Positions 33,251 to 41,474 of a DNA stretch of 64,000 nt are shown here, one piece after another (position 1 is the stretch's first letter; each line of letters opens with the position of its first letter). Below the pieces are notes generated by a model. It saw nothing but the letters and a program-made list of their open reading frames with translations, had not been told where the DNA came from and searched no databases. Location: contig OY760687.1 of the NCBI GenBank assembly GCA_963663945.1, positions 3,658,001-3,722,000 of the forward strand, written 5' to 3'. Both the position numbers and the translations under genes were made by a program. The DNA is from Bin87 sp963663945. GTDB lineage: Bacteria; Chloroflexota; Dehalococcoidia; Lucifugimonadales; UBA3495.

Positions 33251-33712
33251 CTAACGCTGGCCGCGCCGCTCCTCGAAACTGGCGGTGATCGCCTGCTCGG
33301 CGCGCTTGCTGTGTTCGGCGATGAACTGTTCGAGGCGTCGGATTTCCGCCGCGCCTTCCGGCGAGGGCTCCTGGCGGCCGGCCTGCTGCTTCAGCTGGGC
33401 CAACTCCTTGCGGGCCTTGTCGACCTGCTGGACCGATTCCAGCGCGGCCAGTTCGTCCAGCGCCGCCTTCTTGATGGTGAGCAGGCGCCGGTGGTTCTCC
33501 TCGGCGTCGCGCAGCCGCTCTTCGACCTCACCCATGGCTGACAGGGCCATGTCCAGCGGGGCCCGGCCGTAGATGGTCTGGCGGGGGAGCCGGCGCAGCT
33601 GGGTGCGGAACTGGGCAATGCTCGTGTCCAGCTGTTCTTCCTTGTGGCGGATTTCAGCCAGGGAAAGGCGCAGGGCCGCCATTGCCTGTTGCAGTTGAGA
33701 GATGGATGACAT
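33251..33712 (-). CDS. Coiled-coil hypothetical protein
   Basis: 153 residues, almost entirely helical: two long heptad-rich helices (ISQLQQAMAALRLSLAEIRH, then ~60-120 rich in Glu/Leu/Lys) around the short segment LPRQTIYGRAPLD. No signal peptide, membrane segment or catalytic motif. Resembles prefoldin- or spectrin-like hairpins. Function unknown. Confidence 0.55.
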   Translation of the reverse strand: MSSISQLQQAMAALRLSLAEIRHKEEQLDTSIAQFRTQLRRLPRQTIYGRAPLDMALSAMGEVEERLRDAEENHRRLLTIKKAALDELAALESVQQVDKARKELAQLKQQAGRQEPSPEGAAEIRRLEQFIAEHSKRAEQAITASFEERRGQR

Positions 33713-33728
33713 GGCAGTAAATAAACAT

Positions 33729-33752
33729 GGGGGCGAATGATCATTCGCCCCC
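33729..33752. repeat. Perfect 24-nt GGGGGCGAATGA palindrome
   Basis: GGGGGCGAATGA/TCATTCGCCCCC without loop, 19 nt after the aminotransferase stop on the minus strand. GGGGCGAAT hairpin family, probable terminator. Confidence 0.7.
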
Positions 33753-33771
33753 GCCGAGTTTCGCGTTTGGA

Positions 33772-34887
33772 CTAACTCTTGAAACCGACTTTGGGGAGCA
33801 CCCGTTCCAGGGCTTCCAGGACCTCGGTGATGTCGTCCTTGGTCACCCAGCCCAGGTGGCCGATGCGGAAGCAGTGGCCGGTGAGCTTGCCCTGACCGCC
33901 GGCCAGGACGACGCCTTCGTCCTCGCGCATCATGGACATGAGCCGGCCGCCGTCGATGTCCTCGGGCATCTTGATGCCGGTGACGGTGTTGGAGGCGCGG
34001 GATTCGTCATTGGCAAGAAGTTCCAGGCCCAACGCCTTGACGCCGGCGCGGCAGTAGTCGGCAACCTCAGCGTGACGCTCGTAGACGTTCTCCAGGCCCT
34101 CGCCGATGATGTGGTCGAGGCCCAGTCGCAGGCCGTAGAGCAGCGCGACGTTGGGCGTCCACGGGGTCTGGCCACGGGACAGGGAACGCTCGGCGGCCAT
34201 AAGGTCGAAGTAGAACCGGGGCATCTTGGCGTCTTCGTAGGCTTCCCAGCCGCGGGCGCTGATGCTGATGAAGGCCAGGCCCGGCGGGATCATGAAGCCC
34301 TTCTGGGAGCCGGTGGCCACGACGTCGCAGTTCCAGCCGTCCACGGGGAGGGGGATGCAGCCCAGGCTGCTCACGGCGTCCACCAGCAGCAGCTTGTCGA
34401 ACTCGCCCTTGACCACGCGGGCGATGGATTCCAGGTCGTGGGTCACGCCGGTGGAGGTCTCGTTGTGGGTGACCAGCACCGCCTTGATTTCGGGGTCCTT
34501 CCGCAGTTCGGCGCGTATGGCCTCGGGGTCGATGGCATCACCCCACTCGAAGTCCATGCGGATCACGTCAGCGCCGTAGCCCTCAGCGATCTGGACAAAG
34601 CGGTCGCCGAAGGAACCGGCGGTGGCAGCGATGACCTTGTCGCCGGGGGACAGGGTGTTGACCACTGCGGCTTCCAGGGCGCCGGTGCCGCTGGAGGTGA
34701 GGATGTAGAGGTCGTTGTTGGTCATGAAGACCTGCTTCAGACCGCCGGTGGTGGCCTCGATCAGCTCCTTAAACTCGGGACCCCGGTGGTTGATCATGGG
34801 GAGGGACATCTCATCGACGATGTCGTCGGGGATGGGAGTGGGGCCGGGGGTTCGCAGGTTCTGGGGCTCAATCTTGGTCAAGGTCAT
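33772..34887 (-). CDS. Class V aminotransferase (serine-pyruvate/alanine-glyoxylate type)
   Basis: 371 residues. Starts NLRTPGPTPIPDDIVDEM ... MINHRGPEFKEL, typical of the SPT/AGT clade; SSGTGALEAAV (phosphate binding), LLVDAVSSLG (Asp to PLP N1), GSQKGFMIPPG (Schiff-base Lys, ~205), C-terminal GHCFRIGHLGWV with the carboxylate-binding Arg. In many bacteria such enzymes feed the phosphorylated serine pathway with SerA; serA is not adjacent here. TGCTATAAT lies ~120 nt upstream. Confidence 0.92.
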   Translation of the reverse strand: MTLTKIEPQNLRTPGPTPIPDDIVDEMSLPMINHRGPEFKELIEATTGGLKQVFMTNNDLYILTSSGTGALEAAVVNTLSPGDKVIAATAGSFGDRFVQIAEGYGADVIRMDFEWGDAIDPEAIRAELRKDPEIKAVLVTHNETSTGVTHDLESIARVVKGEFDKLLLVDAVSSLGCIPLPVDGWNCDVVATGSQKGFMIPPGLAFISISARGWEAYEDAKMPRFYFDLMAAERSLSRGQTPWTPNVALLYGLRLGLDHIIGEGLENVYERHAEVADYCRAGVKALGLELLANDESRASNTVTGIKMPEDIDGGRLMSMMREDEGVVLAGGQGKLTGHCFRIGHLGWVTKDDITEVLEALERVLPKVGFKS

Positions 34888-35007
34888 CGGGAAAGCTCCT
34901 GGGAGTCACGCGGGGGTTGTGACTGGCGGTTGGGGCGACGTTCGTCGTCGCGGTGGCTCGTCGTGTGACGGCGGATAACGGCACGGTTTCGTGCGCACGC
35001 GGCAAAT

Positions 35008-35016
35008 ATTATAGCA
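35008..35016 (-). promoter_or_regulatory. Extended -10 box (TGCTATAAT)
   Basis: Minus-strand TGCTATAAT, 121 nt before the aminotransferase start. Confidence 0.45.
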
Positions 35017-35070
35017 AGGATTTACGGATTCGTTCCGGCCAAACGTGCACGGACATCCGGAGCCGCCGGG

Positions 35071-35655
35071 TCAGCCGAGCAGGAAGTCGCCCACCGTGAG
35101 GACCACGTCTGGGAAAGCCCGAGGGCTGATCCGGCCGTCCGACGGGACTATGCGGCTGCTCTGGTAGCCGCCATCGGCGGGGTCATGGAAGGCTTCGACC
35201 TGCCGGGCGGTAACGTTGGCGATCCATACCTCGGGGATCCCGGCTGCGGCGTAATGGGGTAGCCTGTCCTCGCGGACATGCCGTGTCGAGCTATCAGATA
35301 CCTCAACGATCAGAAATATGTCGCTGGGGGTGGGATGCGCCCGGCGGTAGCCGTCCCTCAACCGCAACACAGCGATATCGGGAATGGGCAGGTTCAGATC
35401 ATCCAGCTGCACCGGGCCTCGCACCCGAACCCGCGCACGCTCGTACAGTCGCAAGACCAGATCACTTCCGAGCCGGTCCGTGCCATCGCCTTGCGCTATT
35501 CCAATTGGCGCCCTTACGCACACGTCGCCGTCCAGCAATTCCAAACGCTCTTCGGGATGAAAAATGCCGGCATGATCCATCGCCAGGAACTCTTCCACGG
35601 TGAACCGGCGCCGGGTTGGCGTGAAGGTTTGCGCGGGGACGGCGGTCGTCGTCAT
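35071..35655 (-). CDS. Uma2-family (DUF820) PD-(D/E)XK-like protein
   Basis: 194 residues, the standard Uma2 length: RRFTVEEFLAMDHAGIFHP, ERLELLDGDV, NLPIPDIAVLR (Asp), DIFLIVEVSDSSTRHVRED (Glu) and YAAAGIPEVWIAN. Putative restriction-endonuclease-like fold; activity not shown for most members. Lies between the aminotransferase and DUF1015 genes on the same strand, 16 nt from DUF1015. Confidence 0.88.
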   Translation of the reverse strand: MTTTAVPAQTFTPTRRRFTVEEFLAMDHAGIFHPEERLELLDGDVCVRAPIGIAQGDGTDRLGSDLVLRLYERARVRVRGPVQLDDLNLPIPDIAVLRLRDGYRRAHPTPSDIFLIVEVSDSSTRHVREDRLPHYAAAGIPEVWIANVTARQVEAFHDPADGGYQSSRIVPSDGRISPRAFPDVVLTVGDFLLG

Positions 35656-35671
35656 GGCGTCACCTCGCGGA

Positions 35672-36955
35672 CTAGATGCTCCCGGAGAGCTGGTTGATCA
35701 CCAACCCGGTGGGGAGCTTGGGGTAGAAGAAGGTCGACTTGGGCGGGAGACGGTTACCGGCGCTGACGATCTGCCGGAAGGGTTCCAGCGGGAAGGGCTT
35801 GAGCAGGATGGCGGCCTGCTGCTCGCCGACGTTGACCTGCTGGACGATGGCCTCGTGGTCGGGGCTGTAATCAATATGCTGGGCCAGGGAATCTCCCAGC
35901 ACCGGCGACAGCACCCGCTCCTGCAGAATCCACGCCTCGGAGACCGCCAACTGGCCCCAGGCAGCCCAGTCCACGTCGGAGCGGAGGGTATGGATCGTGG
36001 GCGGAGCATCGGTCCAGAAGACGGCGAAGCAGTGGGCGTTTTCACCCACGCGGGCGACATCGGCAACGGCGGCCTGCGGCGTGATGTCGGGGTGCAGGGG
36101 CCGCGACTCGAAACACTCGTCCATTTTGGAGCGCACCGCATCAAGCTGCTCGCGGGACATGTCGCCGGCGACCCGGTGGTAGGGCAGCAGAAGCAGGCCG
36201 GGGTCGTCGAATTCGACGAGGGTCATCATCACGTAGTTGCTGGCGGCAGCGTCGTCGGACTGTTCCGCGTCGGGCCGGCTGCGTCGGTAGCGCAGGGCAG
36301 CCTCATAACGATGGTGGCCGTCAGCGAGGAAGACGGGGCGACCGGCGAAGGCGTCGGCGATGGTCGCCTGGGCGTCCACATCGGTGACGCACCAGAACTC
36401 GGCGTTGCCTCCCGCCGGAGTCGTGGCGGAGGCGTCCGGTGTCGCCGCGATGATGTTGTCGAGAATGTGGCGGAGGATGCCTTCGGAATCTCGGTACAGG
36501 GACATGATGGGGCTGAACTGGGCCTGGCAGGCGTCCAGCAGCGCCACCCGATCCAGTACCGACGGCTCGCGGGTGAACTCGTGGGGCAGGACGGACCCGG
36601 CGTCGTAGTCCTCCACCAGGACATCGGCGAAAAGGCCGAGGTGCTGGTAACGCCGTCCGCCTAAGTCGTAGGCATGCCGCATGACGTAGTACGCGGGAGC
36701 GTCGTCCCGGCGCAGCACGCCATCGGAGAGCCAGCTTTGGAACAACCCCGCGGCCTGCTGGTAGCCGGCCTGCGGGTCCACCGGGTCGGGCTGCTCGCCG
36801 CCCTCGAGGTGGACCGCGTTGTAAGGGCTGCGCTGCTGCAGATCGGTCTTCAGCTGCGGGCCGATCATGTCGTAGGGAGGACAGATGACGGACGAAAGGT
36901 TGCCGACCGCAGTGGGATCGTAGCGGCAACCGCGGAAGGGTCTGATGGTGGCCAT
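35672..36955 (-). CDS. DUF1015 family protein
   Basis: 427 residues from the ATG at 36955; the ORF further upstream is unrelated. MATIRPFRGCRYDPTAVGNL, SSVICPPYDMIG, YNAVHLEGGEQ and FLADGHHRYEAALRYR are diagnostic of DUF1015 (SerC/SerA-linked) proteins. Probably a cytoplasmic enzyme or kinase-like protein of unknown reaction; association with aminotransferase genes recurs in other genomes and is seen here. A GTATAAT -10 lies 35 nt upstream. Confidence 0.9.
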   Translation of the reverse strand: MATIRPFRGCRYDPTAVGNLSSVICPPYDMIGPQLKTDLQQRSPYNAVHLEGGEQPDPVDPQAGYQQAAGLFQSWLSDGVLRRDDAPAYYVMRHAYDLGGRRYQHLGLFADVLVEDYDAGSVLPHEFTREPSVLDRVALLDACQAQFSPIMSLYRDSEGILRHILDNIIAATPDASATTPAGGNAEFWCVTDVDAQATIADAFAGRPVFLADGHHRYEAALRYRRSRPDAEQSDDAAASNYVMMTLVEFDDPGLLLLPYHRVAGDMSREQLDAVRSKMDECFESRPLHPDITPQAAVADVARVGENAHCFAVFWTDAPPTIHTLRSDVDWAAWGQLAVSEAWILQERVLSPVLGDSLAQHIDYSPDHEAIVQQVNVGEQQAAILLKPFPLEPFRQIVSAGNRLPPKSTFFYPKLPTGLVINQLSGSI

Positions 36956-36989
36956 GGCTTTATGGGCTCCGGCAGTTTGGTTTGGGTGC

Positions 36990-36995
36990 ATTATA
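36990..36995 (-). promoter_or_regulatory. -10 box (TATAAT) for DUF1015 gene
   Basis: Minus-strand GTATAAT, 35 nt upstream of the DUF1015 start. The rest of the 325-nt divergent gap to 37280 shows only a short TGCGCC/GGCGCA hairpin near 37157 and no gene. Confidence 0.45.
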
Positions 36996-37280
36996 CGATA
37001 GCGGGTGTTGGCCGGCAGGATGGCCGGATCCCACCGGCGGGAGCCTGTGTCGCAACCAATGAGCCGCCTTGGACATCCCAAAGAGTTGAGCCGGGAAGTT
37101 CGACGAGATGTGGTCACTCGGCAGAGTCCGGGCATGAACAAAGGGGTCATATGGCAATGCGCCTTCGGCGCAAATATCGTAAAATGGCGGTGGGTCGCGA
37201 TGGTTTGATGCGACAATTTGCGGCATATCGCCGTAGATCCGTGGGAGTGGATCGATATAAGTCATGGAGCGAGGTGGATG

Positions 37281-38648
37281 ATGACAAAATCAGTCGCCAG
37301 TGCCTGTTTGTCGCTGTTGTTATGTTTCTCCCTGGTTTGGGGCGGCGCGATTTTCGTCCCGGACAGCGAGGTCCCCGCTGCGATGGCGTCTTTGACCCGA
37401 GGCTCCGCGTTGATTAACGAAAATGATGTGGATGACGATGATCCGGAGACAGACAACGACGGCATCGATACCCCGACCACGGACAACGACGGCATCGACA
37501 CGCCGACCACGGACAACGACGGCATCGACACGCCGACCACGGACAACGACGGCATCGACACGCCGACCACGGACAATGACGGCATCGATACTCCGACCAC
37601 GGACAACGATGGCATCGATACTCCGACCACGGACAACGATGGCATCGACACTCCGACCACGGACAACGACGGCGTCGATACCCTGACCACGGACAACGAC
37701 GGCATCGATACTCCGACCACGGACAACGACGGGGTGGATACTCCGACCACGGACAACGACGGCATCGATACTCCGACCACGGACAACGACGGCATCGATA
37801 CTCCGACCACGGACAACGACGGGGTGGATACTCCGACCACGGACAACGACGGCATCGATACTCCGACCACGGACAACGACGGGGTGGATACTCCGACCAC
37901 GGACAACGACGGGGTGGATACTCCGACCACGGACAACGACGGCATCGATACCCCCACCACGGACAATGACGGGGTGGATACTCCTGTGACTCAGATCACA
38001 CCCGTGAGCGATGATTCTGACGATACCGCTACTCAAGTCACCCCGCAGACCCAAACCGTTGGACAAGTAACGCAGCGGGTCGAAGCGTCGCCTCAAACAG
38101 ATGGGGTGCAAACTCCTGAGCCCGTCACGCCCACGCCGACCGCGCCCACGGTGACTGCGCCCACGGTGACTGCGCCCACGGTGACTGCGCCCACGGTGAC
38201 TGCGCCCACGGTGACTGCGCCCACGGTGACTGCGCCCACGGTGACTGCGCCCACGGTGACTGCGCCCACGGTGACTGCGCCCACGGTGACTGCGCCCACG
38301 GTGACTGCGCCCACGGTGACTGCGCCCACGGTGACTGCGCCCACGGTGACTGCGCCCACGGTGACTGCGCCCACGGTGACTGCGCCCACGGTGACCGCGC
38401 CCACGGTGACCGCGCCCACGGTGACTGCGCCCACGGTGACCGCGCCCACGGTGACCGCGCCCACGGTGACCGCGCCCACGGTGACTGCGCCCACGGTGAC
38501 CGCGCCCACGGTGACCGCGCCCACGGTGACTGCGCCCACGGTGACTGCGCCCACGGTGACTGCGCCCACGGTGACTGCGCCCACGGTGACTGCGCCCACG
38601 GTGACTGCGCCCACGCAGTCGTCCGATGATTCAGATGACGACAGCTGA
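37281..38648 (+). CDS. Secreted low-complexity repeat protein (18 x TTDNDGIDTP, 31 x TVTAP)
   Basis: 455 residues from the ATG at 37281 (GAGG upstream; 37278 also possible). N-terminal signal peptide (KSVASACLSLLLCFSLVW, cleavage near residue 23-35). Then a short acidic stretch, 18 tandem decapeptides TTDNDG(I/V)DTP, a ~55-residue spacer, 31 tandem TVTAP pentapeptides, and an acidic tail SSDDSDDDS. DNDGIDT resembles calcium-binding DxDxDG loops; the Thr/Pro region looks like a rigid, possibly O-glycosylated stalk. Adhesin or matrix protein is inference. DNA repeats will vary in copy number. Its end overlaps the phosphotransferase start. Confidence 0.8.
   Translation: MTKSVASACLSLLLCFSLVWGGAIFVPDSEVPAAMASLTRGSALINENDVDDDDPETDNDGIDTPTTDNDGIDTPTTDNDGIDTPTTDNDGIDTPTTDNDGIDTPTTDNDGIDTPTTDNDGIDTPTTDNDGVDTLTTDNDGIDTPTTDNDGVDTPTTDNDGIDTPTTDNDGIDTPTTDNDGVDTPTTDNDGIDTPTTDNDGVDTPTTDNDGVDTPTTDNDGIDTPTTDNDGVDTPVTQITPVSDDSDDTATQVTPQTQTVGQVTQRVEASPQTDGVQTPEPVTPTPTAPTVTAPTVTAPTVTAPTVTAPTVTAPTVTAPTVTAPTVTAPTVTAPTVTAPTVTAPTVTAPTVTAPTVTAPTVTAPTVTAPTVTAPTVTAPTVTAPTVTAPTVTAPTVTAPTVTAPTVTAPTVTAPTVTAPTVTAPTVTAPTVTAPTVTAPTVTAPTQSSDDSDDDS
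37447..37986. repeat. 30-nt tandem repeat, 18 copies
   Basis: Encodes TTDNDG(I/V)DTP; copies vary mainly at third codon positions and Ile/Val, giving higher-order patterns (two-unit ATC/GTG alternation from ~37700). Confidence 0.9.
38145..38609. repeat. 15-nt tandem repeat, 31 copies
   Basis: Units of CCCACGGTGACTGCG encode PTVTA; the only changes are synonymous ACT/ACC, clustered at 38395-38520. This indicates recent expansion. Confidence 0.92.
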
Positions 38649-39879
38649 TCGAAACTCAATGGCCACGTTCATTGCAGCACATGCCCCCGGCACACAGGCA
38701 GTTGTCTCGGGCGATGAGGAGCCATCCGGTCGGCTCGATTTGTTCGACGTGGACTGGGCCTGGGATGCATATTGCGGTGTGTTTGGCCGTCAGGAATTGG
38801 AACCACTGAACGTGCGGGTCCTGGAGGCCACACAGGTCCCGGGCCGGCGCGCCAGGGCAACCTACGAGATTGAATGGCCGGAAGAGGTCTACATCCCAAA
38901 CCAGCAGTTCACCGTGCAGCGGGACGAAGGGCAGCCCGCACAGGTTTTCCGTTTTCCCGACGATCCGGAACTGCCGGGTCTCGCCCAGGTGTGTGATCCC
39001 GAAGCGGCAATGGGGTTGATCAAAAAGCACGTGATGACCATTCCGCCTAGGCGCATACGGGCTGAAGTGATCCGGTACCGTCCGGGCAGCCACGCCGTGC
39101 TGCGACATCGCCTGGGGAAGGCCAGATTTTACGCGCGGGCAATGAAGCCGGCGGCGATGCCCGTGCTGTTGGAAGCCGCCGAGCTGGTGGCGCGGTCACA
39201 ATTTGGCGTGCCCAGGATTGCAGGGTGCTGGCGCGAAGGCGCGGTGGTATGGACCTCGGAGATACCGGGCGAGAACCTGCGGCAATACATCAGGTCCGGA
39301 AAGCAACCGGATCCCGAGACGCTGCTGGACGGGCTGCAAAGCCTCTGGGCCATCCCGGTGGAGACCTGCACCCGGCCTCCCTTCGGCCTGGCGGGCCGCT
39401 ATCGCGGGGCGAAGCGGGAGATCAAACCCGCCGTCCTGGAGCACGACGATGCGCGTCGAGCCTACCGCAGCGCGGTCAAGGCTCTGGATCCGTTCATCGA
39501 ATCGTGGAGGCCGACCAGCCTGGCGCACAACGACTTCTACGATGATCAGTTATTGGTTTTGCCGGACGGGCACATGGTGCTGGTGGACTTCGAGGAAACT
39601 GGTCCCGGGGATCCGCTGCTGGATATAGGCAATTTCCTCGCCCACCTCGGGTGGAGTTCCACCACCGGCAGCGCGGAGCGGGCCGCCGCCAAAGAGGCAT
39701 ATCGCAAGACGTTCAGGGACGCCGCGCTGGGACGCTTCGGCTGGGATGAGCGCGAACTCGCCCTGCGCGAAGCGGTTTGCCTGTTCCGGATGTGCGTGTT
39801 TCCGGTGATACGGCCGGATCCGGATCGGCTCGCAAAACTGGAACGAGGCTTGTCACTGGTAAACGAGACCCTGGCATGA
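38635..39879 (+). CDS. Phosphotransferase (aminoglycoside phosphotransferase/choline kinase fold)
   Basis: 414 residues from the ATG at 38635; 38626 or 38659 are also possible and no clear Shine-Dalgarno decides. Kinase-like fold: ATP-lobe residues ~130-200, then SLAHNDFYDDQLLV (catalytic loop HxDxxxxQ) and MVLVDFEETGPGDPLLDIG (DFE metal motif). Substrate could be an antibiotic, sugar or choline-like alcohol. The overlap with the repeat-protein gene suggests coupled expression, for example modifying a surface sugar, but this is speculative. Confidence 0.8.
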   Translation: MTTADRNSMATFIAAHAPGTQAVVSGDEEPSGRLDLFDVDWAWDAYCGVFGRQELEPLNVRVLEATQVPGRRARATYEIEWPEEVYIPNQQFTVQRDEGQPAQVFRFPDDPELPGLAQVCDPEAAMGLIKKHVMTIPPRRIRAEVIRYRPGSHAVLRHRLGKARFYARAMKPAAMPVLLEAAELVARSQFGVPRIAGCWREGAVVWTSEIPGENLRQYIRSGKQPDPETLLDGLQSLWAIPVETCTRPPFGLAGRYRGAKREIKPAVLEHDDARRAYRSAVKALDPFIESWRPTSLAHNDFYDDQLLVLPDGHMVLVDFEETGPGDPLLDIGNFLAHLGWSSTTGSAERAAAKEAYRKTFRDAALGRFGWDERELALREAVCLFRMCVFPVIRPDPDRLAKLERGLSLVNETLA

Positions 39880-39883
39880 CCGA

Positions 39884-39913
39884 GCCCTCGCCGGAGCAAC
39901 TGCCGGCGAGGGC
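39884..39913. terminator. Bidirectional hairpin between convergent genes
   Basis: 11-bp perfect stem GCCCTCGCCGG/CCGGCGAGGGC with 8-nt loop. Confidence 0.65.
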
Positions 39914-39952
39914 GACTTGATCAAACCGGGAAGCGGTCGAACGCGGCCAGCG

Positions 39953-40906
39953 TTAGTCGCTTGGGATCAGCGGCATCACCTCGCGGGAGAAGCGTTCCAT
40001 CGCTTCCTGCTGCTGGGCGGCGGTTTCGGCGGGGAAGCTGAGGATGAAGTGTTGCACGCCCAGGTCCTGGTACTGGCGCAGGTCGGCGGCGATCTGCTCG
40101 GGGATGCCCGACACCAGGCGACGGTCGGACTGTGGCGCGTCGTGGAAGACGCAATCGGTGCTGAAGACCAGGTCCACGGCGTCCTCGGCGCGGCCGGCGC
40201 GGGCGCTGACGCGGCGGAGGCGGGCGACCTTCTCGGCCAGTTCCTCGGGCTCGAGGATGGCCGGCGGGCGCAGGCCGATGGGCATCCAGCCGTCGCCCAG
40301 GGTGGCGGCGCGGCGGATGGCCGGGTTGGTGTGGCCACCGATCCAGATGGGAGGGTGCGGCTTCTGCACGGGCTTGGGCAGGAAGCCGGCGCCGCTGATG
40401 TCGTAATGCTCGCCGTGGAACTCGGGGTTGTCGGAGGTCCAGAGTTCCTTGAAGATCTGGATGTACTCGTCGGTGACCTGGCCGCGCTGGGCGTAGGTGT
40501 CCAGGCCCATGGCCTGGAACTCCTCTTCCATCCAGCCGACGCCGGCGCCCAGTATCAGGCGGCCGCCGCTGAGCACGTCCAGGGTGGCCAGTATCTTGGC
40601 GGTGAGCACGGGGTTGCGGTAGGGGAGGATGAGCACGTGGGTGCCCAGTCTGACGCGGGTGGTGCAGCCGGCGAGGAAGTTCAGGGCGGCCAGCGGCTCG
40701 AAGTAGGTGTTGTCCCGTTGGAAGGGCGCCACTCCGTCGGCGGCGTAGGGATAGAAGGACGAGACCTCGTGGGGGATGATGATGTGGTCGCTGACCCAGA
40801 CGTGGTCGAAGGACAGGTCTTCGGCTCGCTGGGCAAGGCTGCGCAGGTTGTCGGGAGAGGCCATGGCTCCCCGGCTGGGCAGCGAGCATCCAAAGGTGAC
40901 GGGCAT
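39953..40906 (-). CDS. LLM-class flavin (F420-type) oxidoreductase
   Basis: 317 residues from the ATG at 40906 with GGAGG 8 nt upstream. MPVTFGCSLPSRGAM, DHVWVSDHIIIPHEV, RVRLGTHVLILPYRNPVLTAK, GGRLILGAGVGWMEEEF and LPKPVQKPHPPIWIGG follow the TIGR03619-like pattern of probable F420-dependent enzymes. Fifth luciferase-like gene of the window and the shortest. Substrate unknown. Confidence 0.87.
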   Translation of the reverse strand: MPVTFGCSLPSRGAMASPDNLRSLAQRAEDLSFDHVWVSDHIIIPHEVSSFYPYAADGVAPFQRDNTYFEPLAALNFLAGCTTRVRLGTHVLILPYRNPVLTAKILATLDVLSGGRLILGAGVGWMEEEFQAMGLDTYAQRGQVTDEYIQIFKELWTSDNPEFHGEHYDISGAGFLPKPVQKPHPPIWIGGHTNPAIRRAATLGDGWMPIGLRPPAILEPEELAEKVARLRRVSARAGRAEDAVDLVFSTDCVFHDAPQSDRRLVSGIPEQIAADLRQYQDLGVQHFILSFPAETAAQQQEAMERFSREVMPLIPSD

Positions 40907-40963
40907 GGGGTTTGCCTCCGTGGTGGTATGCAGGGTTGGGTTCGGCTGGCTGAACGGGGCCGA

Positions 40964-40972
40964 TGCTATACT
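40964..40972 (+). promoter_or_regulatory. Extended -10 box (TGCTATACT)
   Basis: TGCTATACT, 44 nt upstream of the ATG at 41016, likely promoter of the helical-protein/mnmA operon. Confidence 0.45.
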
Positions 40973-41015
40973 ACTGAAATACTGGTCGCAAGACGACATT
41001 TGAGCGCAACGCCGG

Positions 41016-41471
41016 ATGCCACCTCGACAACGACGACAATCTCCGGAACGCCGCGATGCTGCTATCCGCAAGCATCTGCCCAAGGCGGGCGAGTACTGGA
41101 CAAAGTGGCCGGGATACCTGGCTGAGGGCGATCTGTGCCAGGCTGGTGAAAAGGCGTGGGGAGCGGTGGCCCAGTTGACGAAGGCGGTGGCCACGCACCG
41201 GGGTTGGCAGCATTCCGACCATGATCGGCTGCGTGAGGTCATCCGCGAACTGGCCCACGAATCCAGCGATCATCAGGACACCATCATTCGTGGTTTGACC
41301 TCGGCAGATGTTCTGCACGGCAACTTTTACGAAGTTTTTCTTGATCGGCTGCAGACGGAATTGGCGTTGGAGGATATTGTGCCCCTGGTCGAAGTTCTAT
41401 GGGCTGAACTGCCCGGCGAATATACGGGTGGCATTTCGTTTGACGACTGGGTTGCTTCAAACGACAATTGA
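41016..41471 (+). CDS. PaREP1-like helical (HEPN-like) protein
   Basis: 151 residues. YLAEGDLCQAGEKAWGAVAQ, LREVIRELAHE and LTSADVLHGNFYEVFLD follow the PaREP1 consensus most closely of the five related proteins in the window. The stop lies 3 nt before mnmA, so it shares the mnmA transcript. No visible Shine-Dalgarno. Role unknown; RNA-related HEPN function is possible given its neighbours but not shown. Confidence 0.7.
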   Translation: MPPRQRRQSPERRDAAIRKHLPKAGEYWTKWPGYLAEGDLCQAGEKAWGAVAQLTKAVATHRGWQHSDHDRLREVIRELAHESSDHQDTIIRGLTSADVLHGNFYEVFLDRLQTELALEDIVPLVEVLWAELPGEYTGGISFDDWVASNDN

Positions 41472-41474
41472 AGT

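Noticed and set aside
37447..38609. Long 30-nt and 15-nt arrays as CRISPR or satellite DNA
   Set aside because: No spacers; uninterrupted frame with signal peptide, and substitutions mostly synonymous, so they are coding repeats.
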